Shown one piece after another: positions 31,083 through 39,927 of a DNA stretch of 64,000 bases (position 1 is its first letter; every line of letters starts with the position of its first letter). Made by a program: the position numbers and the translations under genes. The notes beneath the pieces were generated by a model. It was not told where the DNA came from. It did no database searches and saw only the letters and a list, made by a program, of their open reading frames with translations. The DNA is from Pseudodesulfovibrio nedwellii (GTDB taxonomy: Bacteria > Desulfobacterota > Desulfovibrionia > Desulfovibrionales > Desulfovibrionaceae): the NCBI RefSeq assembly GCF_027923765.1, contig NZ_AP026709.1:2958501-3022500 (forward strand). The letters are read 5' to 3'.

Positions 31083-32540
31083 TTACTGCACGTCCCAAGT
31101 AGCGCCCTGCGGCGTGTCTTTAACCTCAACGTTCATTTCAGCCAGTTCATCACGAATGGCATCGGACTTCTCGAAATCCTTGTCTTTACGTGCCTGCTGA
31201 CGGGCGTCTAAAAGCCCTTGAACCTTGACCGGATCTATATCGGTCCGGGCGGCGCGGTTATCTCGCAACTCGGTCAGAAACTCGACAGGTTCGCGTTCGA
31301 AGATACCGAGTACCTCGCCCCAATGGGCAACGTTTTTTTTGATGCGGGTGAACAGATCGCGACCACCTTCGGATTTGCGCAGGTTCTTGTCCTCTGCAAC
31401 GCGTCCGGCCAGACGAATGGCGGAGAAGACATGTCCTAACGCACCAGCCGTGTTCATGTCGTCTTCCATTGCTTCGTCGAAATGCTTTTCGATCTCGGTC
31501 AATTCAGTAACCAGTTCTTCAGGGAACGGAGATTTTTTCCATTTGGATTTGGCCAGTTCAACGTCCATCTGGGCCAAAGCGGAGTAGATGCGTTTGATGC
31601 CTTTTTCTGCTTCTTCGAGGGCCTCGAAAGAAAAGTCGAGTGGGCTGCGATAGTGCATGGTCAGCAGAAAGTACCGCAGTGTCTCGGCAAGGAATTTGTC
31701 CAGAATGTCCCGGATGGTGAAGAAGTTGCCAAGGGACTTGGACATCTTCTCGGAGTTGATCTGTACGAATCCGTTGTGCACCCAGTAGTTGGCGAACGGT
31801 TTGCCCGTGTCAGCCTCAGACTGTGCTACTTCGTTTTCGTGGTGCGGGAAGGAAAGATCCTGTCCACCGCCGTGAATATCCAGCGGCAGGGAAGAGTATT
31901 TTTCGGACATTGCCGAACATTCCAAATGCCAGCCGGGACGGCCTTGGCCCCAAGGGGATTCCCAGGAAGGTTCGCCGGGTTTTGCTCCTTTCCACAGTGC
32001 GAAATCGAGCGGGTCCTGCTTTTCTTCACCGGGGTCGATGCGTGCACCGGATTCCAACTCGTCGATGTTGCGGCCTGACAGTTTGCCGTATCCTTCAAAG
32101 GAACGGACCTTGAAATAGACGTCACCGGATGGGGTGGAGTAAGCGTGTCCTTTGTTGATGAGACGTTCGGTCAGGGCGATCATTTCAGGGATGTGTTCGG
32201 TACACTTGGGTTCCACATCTGGACGAAGTACGGATAGTTTGTCCATGTCCACATAGAATTCACCGATGAATTTTTCGGCGATTTCGCCAGCTTCCTTTCC
32301 GACTTCATTGGCGCGCTTGATGATCTTGTCATCAATGTCCGTGAAATTGCGGATGAAGTTGACGTTGTAACCTTTGCGCTGGAGATATCGGTACAAGACG
32401 TCGAAAACCACGCTGGAGCGAGCATGGCCGATGTGACAGAGATCGTATGCCGTGATGCCGCAGACGTACATATTGACGTCATTGCCGTTCGCCGGGGTGA
32501 ATTCTTCTTTCTGTCGTTTGAGCGTATTGTAAAGTCTCAT
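31083..32540 (-). CDS. cysS: cysteinyl-tRNA synthetase
   Basis: 485 residues. HIGH-type motif CHIGHARSSV near residue 34 and KMSKS in EKMSKSLGNF near 268; zinc ligands include the Cys in VCGITAYD and the WHLECSAMS segment; GGGQDLSFPHHENE is also diagnostic. Charges tRNA-Cys in the cytoplasm. GGAG is found upstream of the ATG. Followed on the same strand by the hairpin repeats above. Its upstream neighbour ends 43 bases away, so the two could be co-transcribed. Confidence 0.96.
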   Translation of the reverse strand: MRLYNTLKRQKEEFTPANGNDVNMYVCGITAYDLCHIGHARSSVVFDVLYRYLQRKGYNVNFIRNFTDIDDKIIKRANEVGKEAGEIAEKFIGEFYVDMDKLSVLRPDVEPKCTEHIPEMIALTERLINKGHAYSTPSGDVYFKVRSFEGYGKLSGRNIDELESGARIDPGEEKQDPLDFALWKGAKPGEPSWESPWGQGRPGWHLECSAMSEKYSSLPLDIHGGGQDLSFPHHENEVAQSEADTGKPFANYWVHNGFVQINSEKMSKSLGNFFTIRDILDKFLAETLRYFLLTMHYRSPLDFSFEALEEAEKGIKRIYSALAQMDVELAKSKWKKSPFPEELVTELTEIEKHFDEAMEDDMNTAGALGHVFSAIRLAGRVAEDKNLRKSEGGRDLFTRIKKNVAHWGEVLGIFEREPVEFLTELRDNRAARTDIDPVKVQGLLDARQQARKDKDFEKSDAIRDELAEMNVEVKDTPQGATWDVQ

Positions 32541-32583
32541 TGAATTACTCCATTTTTATTCATTTGAAATAATTGATATTTAA

Positions 32584-33465
32584 TTAAATTCCATCGCTGG
32601 AAGTCGTGACAATTTTCATATTCAGGAGCTGCATGGTTTCAAATATATCGCGGCCCATGAAAAAGTACAGTACTGGAAATGGCTCTTTTGGAGATATGGA
32701 AACTGTCATGGTGGCAGGGTCTCCCATGAAACGCCTCAGGCCAAGCATGACGTCTTCGGCTACATCGTTTTCCTTGCTGGCAGCGTGTTCGGCCAAACCG
32801 GCCAGCTCATGCTGAATGGTTGCCACTGTCAGAGTTTCGGACATGTTCATGGCCGCTGACCAGTTGCGAACCACTGTTTTTGTCAATGATCGATCCGTGA
32901 ATCGCAGAGTGGCATTGTCGAGGCGTAGGCCGACCAGCTGCTCAAGGCGCATGTCATTGAGATCAATACCGTCCACTGCACAGGTCAGCATGGCGTGCCC
33001 CAATTTGGGGTCATCCATGGAAAGCGTTTCCAAGGTCAGGATACCGTTGGTCGCATCGTACGTATAGTCAAGCTCAATGTTACCGACGATGGAATCAATG
33101 CCGGATTTCAGCATGATGTCGGTCCATTCTCCGAAATTTTCTGGCGTAACCGCACAGGAAAGTCTGGACGCGGTTGCGTGTGCATGGTGCGGAATTGGGT
33201 TGCGCTGGTCGAAGTCGTCGATTCGCAGGGTGTCGGCTGAGAAGTGCTGCCCCGAAGGGAGGGTCGCGTTGACATTTTCCAGTGTGACCATATGGTCGTA
33301 AATGTCGACGGACAGGTTGTCATACGTCAGGGTCAAGCCCGGCGTTTGCGCGACGGTTCGGTCGAGTTCTTTGCGGACTTCGGAGTGGACGAACCAGTTC
33401 AGGGCTACTGCACAAATGACCACGAACACGCCGAACGAGATGAGAAATTTGGCGATTTTATTCAT
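32584..33465 (-). CDS. membrane-anchored periplasmic protein, AsmA/DUF945-like outline
   Basis: 293 residues with one N-terminal hydrophobic helix (FLISFGVFVVICAVALNWFV) and no cleavage site, so probably anchored in the inner membrane with the rest in the periplasm. The body is rich in beta-strand-like repeats (TYDNLSVDIYDHMVTLENVN, LDYTYDATNGILTLETLSMD) reminiscent of AsmA-like or DUF945-like proteins. No catalytic motif. The function is not recognised. It lies between ispDF and cysS, with a 3-base gap to ispDF. Confidence 0.7.
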   Translation of the reverse strand: MNKIAKFLISFGVFVVICAVALNWFVHSEVRKELDRTVAQTPGLTLTYDNLSVDIYDHMVTLENVNATLPSGQHFSADTLRIDDFDQRNPIPHHAHATASRLSCAVTPENFGEWTDIMLKSGIDSIVGNIELDYTYDATNGILTLETLSMDDPKLGHAMLTCAVDGIDLNDMRLEQLVGLRLDNATLRFTDRSLTKTVVRNWSAAMNMSETLTVATIQHELAGLAEHAASKENDVAEDVMLGLRRFMGDPATMTVSISPKEPFPVLYFFMGRDIFETMQLLNMKIVTTSSDGI

Positions 33466-33468
33466 GGT

Positions 33469-34665
33469 CTACAAATCCCGGAGACCCGTAACGGAAGCTA
33501 CGGCCTTGATACCTTTTTTGGCGCCGGTAAAGCCGAGTTTCTCTTCAGTGGTGGCCTTGAAGTTAACCTGATGAGCATCCAGTCCGAGGAGACGGCAGAT
33601 GTTTTTTGCGATTTGATTCGCATGCGGGGAAAGTCTCGGCGCTTGAGTAATAACCGTCAGATCCGCGTGGACGATACGCGTTCCGGTTTCTTCTGCCATG
33701 GTCAGAACTTCTCGCAGAAAGATAGAGCTGTCCACGCCCTTGAATTTCGGGTCCGTGTCCGGGAAATGTTTGCCAATGTCTCCGCCACCGAAAGTGCCCA
33801 GAATGGCATCTGTCAGGGCATGCAGGAGTACATCGCCATCTGAGTGAGCAATGATGGTCGGGCCACCGGCAATGGGAACCCCACCAAGTGTCAGTGGACG
33901 ATCATTTTCACCGCCAAAGCGGTGGACATCGTAGCCCCAGCCCATACATGGGACAGTGGTCTTTGTTTCTTCCAGACGCTTTAGGTCCTCGGGAACAGTG
34001 ATCTTGATGTTGCGTGTCTCGCCGGGAATCACGTCCACTTCAGCCAGCTTTTCAACCATGCTGGCATCATCTGTTACTTCCCACCCTTCGGCATCAGCCC
34101 GGTCATGGGCTTCTTTGAGAATGGATGTTTCGAATCCCTGCGGAGTTTGGACCGCGGCCAGTTCGGCCCTGTTCAGGGTGTCGACAACCTTATCGTCAGC
34201 CACGCGTTTGACCGTGTCCGTCACCGGTATGGTAGGGATCACACCGCGCGCGCCATTATCGAGGGTGTCGATAAGGTCAGTGATGATTCGAGGTGATACG
34301 AACGGGCGAGCCGAGTCGTGGACCAGAATACCGTCGCATTCCTTGGGCAGACCGATCAGACCGTTCTTGACGGAATCCTGACGGCGTTCGCCACCGGGGA
34401 TGACTTTCCACTTCAGGCCGAGGTCTTCGGATTTGAAATATTGGCGGAGTTTTTTCTCCATGGTCGGAGCGTCTTCGGGCGGGAAGACGAACACTAGCCC
34501 CTTGACGCGGGCTACACGTGAGAATGTTCGGGCGCAATGCCAGAACAGTGGTGCCGATTTGTATTCGAGGTACTGCTTGCGTTCGCCGTTTACGGCTTCA
34601 GCCAGTCTTGTACCGGAGCCTGCGGCAAGGATTATGCCCCAGATATTTTTGAGTGGACGCGTCAT
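33469..34665 (-). CDS. ispDF: bifunctional MEP-pathway enzyme IspDF
   Basis: 398 residues from the ATG at 34665 (MTRPLKNIWG). Residues 1-235 are the IspD cytidylyltransferase (GIILAAGSGTRLAEA, VHDSARPFVS, TPQGF, DDASMVE). Residues 240-398 are the IspF cyclodiphosphate synthase (GWGYDVHRFGGENDRPLTLG with metal ligands Asp-x-His, AHSDGDVLLHALTDAILG, SVTGLRD). It makes and then cyclises CDP-methylerythritol phosphate in isoprenoid synthesis. A D-F fusion that skips the IspE step is known in several proteobacteria. rnpB is encoded just upstream on the same strand. Confidence 0.95.
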   Translation of the reverse strand: MTRPLKNIWGIILAAGSGTRLAEAVNGERKQYLEYKSAPLFWHCARTFSRVARVKGLVFVFPPEDAPTMEKKLRQYFKSEDLGLKWKVIPGGERRQDSVKNGLIGLPKECDGILVHDSARPFVSPRIITDLIDTLDNGARGVIPTIPVTDTVKRVADDKVVDTLNRAELAAVQTPQGFETSILKEAHDRADAEGWEVTDDASMVEKLAEVDVIPGETRNIKITVPEDLKRLEETKTTVPCMGWGYDVHRFGGENDRPLTLGGVPIAGGPTIIAHSDGDVLLHALTDAILGTFGGGDIGKHFPDTDPKFKGVDSSIFLREVLTMAEETGTRIVHADLTVITQAPRLSPHANQIAKNICRLLGLDAHQVNFKATTEEKLGFTGAKKGIKAVASVTGLRDL

Positions 34666-34697
34666 GCGAAAACCTATGCCGTTGAATGAAAAGTGGT

Positions 34698-34731
34698 CGC
34701 GCGGGAGAAGGTATGCGCCTTTTCCCGCGCG
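34698..34731 (-). terminator. candidate terminator of rnpB
   Basis: CGCGCGGGA (34698-34706) and TCCCGCGCG (34723-34731) form a strong stem just downstream of the mature 3' end of RNase P RNA. The run after it on the minus strand is ACCACTTTTC, so it is only moderately T-rich. Confidence 0.6.
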
Positions 34732-34742
34732 GTATATCAAGT

Positions 34743-35100
34743 TGGAGCCGGTCATAAGCCGGGTTTTGTCGCCCCTTACGGGGTGGTCATCATTCATCTA
34801 GACCGACTGTTACCAGCCGGTTCGAGCAACCTACCCGACAGCTCGATCGGGCCGATCTACAGCGCTGTCCTATTTGGTTTTGCTTCGGACGGAGTTCACC
34901 TGGCCTGCCGTGTCACCACGACAGCCGGTAGGCTCTTACCCCACCGTTTCACCCTTACCGCCGGTTAAAACCGGAGGCGGTATCCTTTCTGTTGCACGTG
35001 ACGGGGATCGCTCCCCCTGGGAGTTACCCAGCGTCCTGCCCTGAGAAGCCCGGACTTTCCTCCCCGATCAAAGATCGCGGCGATGACCTGTCCGACTCCA
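34743..35100 (-). ncRNA. rnpB: RNase P RNA (class A)
   Basis: On the minus strand the transcript contains the conserved P4-type sequence GAGGAAAGTCCGGGC near its 5' end, the ACAGAAAGGATACCGCC-like block and GGTAAGGGTGAAACGGTGGG with GTAAGAGCCTACCGG, and the 3' partner GACAAAACCCGGCTTATGACC. It is about 358 nt, the normal length. It is the catalytic RNA that removes 5' leaders from tRNA precursors. The ends are approximate to a few bases. A TATAAT box lies where expected for a start near 35101. Confidence 0.95.
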
Positions 35101-35107
35101 AACTTGT

Positions 35108-35113
35108 ATTATA
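35108..35113 (-). promoter_or_regulatory. -10 box of rnpB promoter
   Basis: The minus strand reads TATAAT, which would place transcription start about seven bases downstream at the rnpB 5' end (35101). No good -35 hexamer is seen at standard spacing. Confidence 0.5.
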
Positions 35114-35146
35114 TCCAACGAGGCCGTGAGGCCCCGAATTCAATTT

Positions 35147-35878
35147 CTAATCCTGAGATTCCGGTTCAATGTGCGCCTTCCAGTAAATGAGGCGCTGGCA
35201 GTTGGGGCAGCTCAAAATTTGCTGGCCTTTCTGCAAATCATTGTAGGACTGCGGCGGAATCATGATATTACAGCCCGAACATACGCCTTTGGAAACTGGT
35301 ACGATGACCGGATTCTTCAAGCGTTCACGGATGAACTCGTAACGCCCCAGGATCGGCGGCGGAACAGCCTTGCTTGACTTCTTGCGCTTGCGGCCCAAGG
35401 AGTCGAGTTTCTTTTGAGCTTTGGCCAGACGTTCGTCCAAGGTTGTCTTGAGAGCTGCGTACTGCTCTTTGACTCCACTCATTTCTTCGGTCAGGGACTC
35501 AGTGGCCTCGTCCTGACGGATGAGCTCCTCACGCACGGCTTCCTGCTCGTCATCACGCATGCGGTTGAGCTTTTCCAGGGAATCCATTTCGCGCATCATG
35601 GCGTGGTATTCCTTGGTGTTGCCAACCAACATCAGTTTGTTTTTGGACTTTTTGATTTTCCCGGCGTCCTCATCGATTTCAAAGGTCAGCTTTTTCTGCT
35701 GTTCTTTGAGGATGCCAGTCCTTTCGTCGATCTGGTTGCGGCGCTCATCGAATTCGCTCATCTGTGATTCAAGGTCGGACAGCTCTTTGGGAGCCTGCTC
35801 GATCACATCCCTGAGGGTGAGGATTTCGTCGTCAACCTGCTGGAGAACGATCAACTGTTCGATTTGTTTCTGATACAT
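35147..35878 (-). CDS. coiled-coil protein with C-terminal C4 zinc ribbon (COG1579-like)
   Basis: 243 residues. Residues 5-165 are a long antiparallel-type coiled coil (heptad-rich, LKEQQKKLTFEIDEDAGKIK). A basic segment (KKLDSLGRKRKKSSK) follows, then a zinc ribbon with CSGCNIMI and CPNCQRLIYW near the C-terminus. Proteins of this type are widespread but poorly understood; nucleic-acid or membrane-machinery binding has been suggested. GAGAGG precedes the ATG; the Nif3-like gene ends 56 bases upstream. Both genes commonly occur side by side in bacteria. Confidence 0.85.
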   Translation of the reverse strand: MYQKQIEQLIVLQQVDDEILTLRDVIEQAPKELSDLESQMSEFDERRNQIDERTGILKEQQKKLTFEIDEDAGKIKKSKNKLMLVGNTKEYHAMMREMDSLEKLNRMRDDEQEAVREELIRQDEATESLTEEMSGVKEQYAALKTTLDERLAKAQKKLDSLGRKRKKSSKAVPPPILGRYEFIRERLKNPVIVPVSKGVCSGCNIMIPPQSYNDLQKGQQILSCPNCQRLIYWKAHIEPESQD

Positions 35879-35934
35879 TGTTAACCTCTCTATCTATTTG
35901 AAATTTTGCCAAATCATTTAATCGGCTTGTTTCG

Positions 35935-36933
35935 CTATTTTTTGACGTGTACCCGGAACGGGTCTTCGCCTTCGAAAAATTGTACGTCCGCGTCAACCAT
36001 TTCGCCTGTAAGTTCTTTGGCAAATCGACGCATCATTTCTTCTTCCAATGAAAAATGTCCGGCATCTACAACACAAATGGGTGTTTCTACCGCTGCATGA
36101 TACTTCATGTCACCGGTAATAAATACGTCAGCTCCGGCTTTTGCGGCCTTTTCGATAAGCGACGATCCAGATCCGCCGCAGTAGGCTACCGTTGTAACGG
36201 TTTCGGGCTGCGGTCCGCAAATTATGAGCGCGTCACGCTGGAGAAGGGTATCCAGTTTTGCGATGAACGCATCCCATGGCATGGGCTCAGGCAATCTGCC
36301 GACTTCGCCAAAACCGACTTCGCGCCGGGGCGCAGTCAGTGAACGAATGTAGAACAGAGGACGTTTGCTCATGGAAAATTCAATTTTATTGGCAACATCC
36401 GCCCAATGCGATTCGTCGCAGACCAGGCGGACTTCGCCGGTACGACTCTGCGACACGGAGTGAATGCCGTCGTGATTGGCCCAGATGTCGGCAGCTTCGC
36501 GGGAGATAGGTTCTTCCGTGTAGAAAGAGGCCTCGATGGGAGTGTAGCCGGTCTCGATTTCGAGGAGTTTCCTGTCTTCCAATGCAAAATCGTATCCCAG
36601 CCAGAAGGCCGGACCACCGGGGCGAGTGTCCAAAGACGTATGTGCGCTGTACAGCCATGCACCGCTTTTAACTACTTGACGCAGAACGTCCATATACATG
36701 GACTCCACGTTCGGAGCCTTGGGCTTCATGTACAGAGGGTGATGTGTAATCACGGCCCCGGCGCCCCAATTTAGACACTTTTCAAGGGTTGCCGGAGTCG
36801 GTTCTAAAGCTACGGCGACTTTGTCGGTTTCCGTTATTTCACCGGCAATTTGGACACCACAATTGTCCCAGGAGCTTTGATTTGCTTCTGGGGACAAAAG
36901 GCGGAAAAACGATAAAATATCCTTAATTTTCAT
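35935..36933 (-). CDS. Nif3-like dinuclear metal centre protein
   Basis: 332 residues from the ATG at 36933 (MKIKDILSFF). Family stretches: SSWDNCGVQIAG near residue 20, VITHHPLYMKP near 65 (metal His), SAHTSLDTRPGG near 100, YCGGSGSSLIEKA and VFITGDMKYH near 265, VDAGHFSLEEE near 290. An extra middle domain (about 125-230) explains the length, as in the longer NIF3 forms. The family forms hexameric toroids; suggested roles include GTP cyclohydrolase-like activity, but cellular function is unsettled. Confidence 0.9.
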   Translation of the reverse strand: MKIKDILSFFRLLSPEANQSSWDNCGVQIAGEITETDKVAVALEPTPATLEKCLNWGAGAVITHHPLYMKPKAPNVESMYMDVLRQVVKSGAWLYSAHTSLDTRPGGPAFWLGYDFALEDRKLLEIETGYTPIEASFYTEEPISREAADIWANHDGIHSVSQSRTGEVRLVCDESHWADVANKIEFSMSKRPLFYIRSLTAPRREVGFGEVGRLPEPMPWDAFIAKLDTLLQRDALIICGPQPETVTTVAYCGGSGSSLIEKAAKAGADVFITGDMKYHAAVETPICVVDAGHFSLEEEMMRRFAKELTGEMVDADVQFFEGEDPFRVHVKK

Positions 36934-37109
36934 ATACTTATGACCACCTATCGTAAAGAAGATGCTCCCGTAGGGTTTCCCCCTCGGGAGCATTAATTTC
37001 CTCTTCAATAACCCAGCCATTGGCCTTCACGGGATACTTCAAGATATATGCGTTGAACTGGTTTCCAGTATCAAACTTCTTCAATCACGTCTCCCGTTTG
37101 GAGGGTCGT

Positions 37110-37185
37110 TGGTGGGCCAGCCAGGATTCGAACCTGGGACCGACCGGTTATGAGCCGGTGGCTCTGCCAACTGAGCTACTGGCCC
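37110..37185 (-). tRNA. tRNA-Met (CAT anticodon)
   Basis: A 76-nt cloverleaf on the minus strand: acceptor GGGCCAG pairs with CTGGCCC, D-arm GCTCAGTTGGCAGAGC, anticodon stem ACCGG/CCGGT with loop CTCATAA, T-arm CCAGGTTCGAATCCTGG, and an encoded CCA end. The CAT anticodon could be elongator Met or, if the C is modified to lysidine, Ile2. A paired first acceptor position excludes initiator tRNA; Met elongator is my preference. Confidence 0.92.
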
Positions 37186-37351
37186 GTTGTCGAGTCCGGG
37201 AAGATAGACGTACCAAGAACGATTGTCAAGCTGGCCGGTTCTCGATATCGATGAATCTTTCAATTGTGAATTTTCATTTTTTTTGAAAGTCCTTAGACCT
37301 CGCGAAGCGCCCTAAAAATTAAGGAAGGAGAGTAGAGGGTGAAAGTTTCCC

Positions 37352-38713
37352 CTACTGTGTCTTTTCAACCTGTCGGATCACCTTCATTGCGTACCAGGAT
37401 GCTATGGCAGCGGATATCCAGACGATGGCAAGGATGGAAAGCCAGAGTGAGATTGTTCCATAACCGAGTACTGCGGTGAACAAAGTAAAGAGTGCGAATG
37501 GCGCGACGACTTGGCGGGCAAGGCCCATCCAGATGGCGAAAAGGGGGCGCTTCATGCCTTGTAGAGTGGATGTTGCCACGAAGATGATTACGTATCCGTA
37601 TAAGGTAAACGCATCAATGCGCAGATATTCCGCGCCAATGGATATGACTGCGGGGTCGGAGGTGAAGAATCGCATAAGCGGTTCGGCTAACAGAAAGATA
37701 GGTATCGAAAGTGGCAGGAGGAGGATCGCTCCATACTTGAGATTTTTGCGTACGGATTCGCGGATACGGTCAATGCGGTTTGCTCCGTAGTTTTGCGCGG
37801 TGACTGTCAAGGCGGCTACACTCAGGCCGATGGATGGCAGAAGGACGATCTGGTCGATGCGGGTGGCGATACCATAGGCTGCTGCCGCTTCAGGCCCGAA
37901 ACCGGAGACGAATTTGAAGATGACGAAAAACCCGAGGGCGATGGTCATGGAATTAAGCGCTGCCGGGAATCCCTGTCGTGCTATGTCGGCGTAGAGAGTG
38001 GGGTGCGGAATCAGGTTTTTGCCGGCGTTGGTGACAACCAGTCCTGTTTGACGCGCTCGGTATCCGAGATAGATGGCTCCGAAAGCCTGGATGATGACCG
38101 TTGACCATGCCACGCCTTGAAGTCCCAGGGCGGGGAGACCGAAACCGCCATAGATGAACCATGGATCAAGGGCTATATTCAATGTGGCACCAAAGACGAG
38201 GACATTGCGAAAACTTTTGGTGTCACCCTGTGATTGAAGAATAGCGTTGAAGAGGAAAATAGCCACTGTAGCGATGTTGCAGGCAAAAATCGGGTTCATA
38301 TAGGCCAGACAGGTCTCAAGGTAATGGCCTTCAGCGCCGAGCCAGCCAAAAATGGACGGAGAAAACGTCAGGCCGAACCATGCCAGGAAAATGGATACAA
38401 AGATGCCGAAACTGAGCATCTGCACGGCAATGAATGATGCTTGTTTACGATCTTTAGCCCCGAGAGCAGACCCCATGAGGGCGGTGGAACCAGTGCCGAT
38501 ACCACTGGCAAGGGCGGTAATGATGAAATAGACGGGCAAAGAAAGGGCCAGCGCAGCTACGGCCTGAGTATCAATGCGTCCAGCCCACCACGTGTCCACC
38601 ACGTTGAACATGGTGTTGAAAAAGAAACCCACCGAAGCGGGAACGGCGATCTGTCGGATGACTGCGGAAACTGGGCGCGAGGTGAGGTCTGTGGTGTCTG
38701 TGGTCTGTGTCAT
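37352..38713 (-). CDS. MATE-family efflux transporter
   Basis: 453 residues with about 12 membrane helices. MATE features: N-terminal half with FFFNTMFNVVDTWWAGRID (helix 1) and ALMGSALGAKDRK (helix 2-3 loop), and the repeat in the C-terminal half with IGLSVAALTVTAQNYGANRID. It exports drugs or metabolites by Na+ or H+ antiport; the substrate is not predictable. It is divergent from the araC-type gene at 39009, which may influence it. Confidence 0.92.
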   Translation of the reverse strand: MTQTTDTTDLTSRPVSAVIRQIAVPASVGFFFNTMFNVVDTWWAGRIDTQAVAALALSLPVYFIITALASGIGTGSTALMGSALGAKDRKQASFIAVQMLSFGIFVSIFLAWFGLTFSPSIFGWLGAEGHYLETCLAYMNPIFACNIATVAIFLFNAILQSQGDTKSFRNVLVFGATLNIALDPWFIYGGFGLPALGLQGVAWSTVIIQAFGAIYLGYRARQTGLVVTNAGKNLIPHPTLYADIARQGFPAALNSMTIALGFFVIFKFVSGFGPEAAAAYGIATRIDQIVLLPSIGLSVAALTVTAQNYGANRIDRIRESVRKNLKYGAILLLPLSIPIFLLAEPLMRFFTSDPAVISIGAEYLRIDAFTLYGYVIIFVATSTLQGMKRPLFAIWMGLARQVVAPFALFTLFTAVLGYGTISLWLSILAIVWISAAIASWYAMKVIRQVEKTQ

Positions 38714-39008
38714 TGATTTTGTATAACAGATAATGAGGTCAAAACCGACCCCCTGTCGATTACATCGTTATGTTTGCTCGGGGTTCACCGGCGTCATCGG
38801 AATAGGCAAAAGCCATGCGTGGCGTATTGTGGGCAAATCCGTATTGGGTATTCGAAGAGAGTGTGATTACTTTATCGTGAACTGTAAATCTTGGTTGTAT
38901 TGCATCCACCTCTGATTCTTTATCAAGTCCGGCGGAGTATGCCAGAAGGTATGATGGGAGTATAGCCGATTGTTGACGTGCCTGCGGTGTGCCTATAGGA
39001 ATTGAACC
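38714..39008. other. divergent promoter region between MATE and AraC-type genes
   Basis: About 295 bases between the two start codons, so promoters for both are expected here. A TTGACG (38973-38978) and a TATAGG (38994-38999) lie upstream of the AraC gene with a short 15-base spacer. No clear operator or RNA element was found. Confidence 0.35.
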
Positions 39009-39848
39009 ATGGGAAAGACTCCAACGAATACAGATGTGCGGTTTTGGCGCGCCCCAGACTTACCGGGCGTGGAAGTCCGTTATTCCAGTTACAACGAAGA
39101 GGCTTTTCGCAAGCATACCCACGTGGCCTATTCAATAGGACTCATAGAGACAGGGAGAACAACATTTACTCTTAACGGCGAAGCTTTTCATGCTGGTGCC
39201 GGTCAGTTGGTTTTGATCGAACCGGAGGTTGTTCATGTCTGTAATCCTGATTTGGATTCCCGTATGACCTATCGTATGTTTTATGTGGAATCCTCATGGT
39301 TGGAAGCAGTGGGGGCAGAGATGTTTGGCCGGGAGATAAGGCCTCCTTCATTTCCCTTGCCGGTCGTGGATGATCCTGAATTGGTTGCGCATTGGCGGGA
39401 TTTGCATGAGGTGATCATCAGCGATGGTGAATGTCTCGAAAAGGAATCCTTGTTGGTGGAAGGGCTTGCAGACTTGTTGTCGAGACATGCCGAATGTGGA
39501 GACGTTCAGGTTCTTGTTGGGCAAGGTGACGCAATCTTGGCCGTGAAGAATCATTTGGCGGAGAATTTGGCTGAGAAGGTCAGTCTTGATGCGTTGTCAG
39601 AAGTCGCGCATGTGAGTCGTTATCATTTGCTGAGGACATTTCAGGACGCCGTGGGCTTGTCGCCACATGCATATCAGAATCAGCTTCGGGTCGATTTGGG
39701 CAAGAAGCTCCTGGCGGAGAATCTCTCCATTAGCCATGTCGCTGTAGAGGCTGGGTTCGTGGATCAGAGTCATTTTTCCCGAGTGTTCAAGCAGTATACC
39801 GGAGCTACCCCTCAACAATATCAGGCTGGGGTCGGAATTCGCAGCTGA
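39009..39848 (+). CDS. AraC-family transcriptional regulator
   Basis: 279 residues. N-terminal cupin-like ligand domain (residues 15-120, HTHVAYSIGLIETGRTTFTL and GQLVLIEPEVVH). C-terminal double helix-turn-helix (residues 180-275): SLDALSEVAHVSRYHLLRTF and ISHVAVEAGFVDQSHFSRVF, ending KQYTGATPQQY. This is the AraC_binding/PF02311 type that often responds to a small molecule and controls a neighbouring transporter. Located between the MATE gene and the EamA transporter gene; the latter begins 79 bases downstream, same strand. Confidence 0.9.
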   Translation: MGKTPTNTDVRFWRAPDLPGVEVRYSSYNEEAFRKHTHVAYSIGLIETGRTTFTLNGEAFHAGAGQLVLIEPEVVHVCNPDLDSRMTYRMFYVESSWLEAVGAEMFGREIRPPSFPLPVVDDPELVAHWRDLHEVIISDGECLEKESLLVEGLADLLSRHAECGDVQVLVGQGDAILAVKNHLAENLAEKVSLDALSEVAHVSRYHLLRTFQDAVGLSPHAYQNQLRVDLGKKLLAENLSISHVAVEAGFVDQSHFSRVFKQYTGATPQQYQAGVGIRS

Positions 39849-39927
39849 TTCGATTTCGCAATTTCATACAATACCTTTGTTCGTCTTCCTCTCATGGTGT
39901 CCCTGAAAATAATTCAGGAGGCTGTTG

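Noticed and set aside
37110..37185. tRNA as phage attachment site
   Set aside because: No integrase gene nearby and no second copy of the tRNA 3' end seen in the window.
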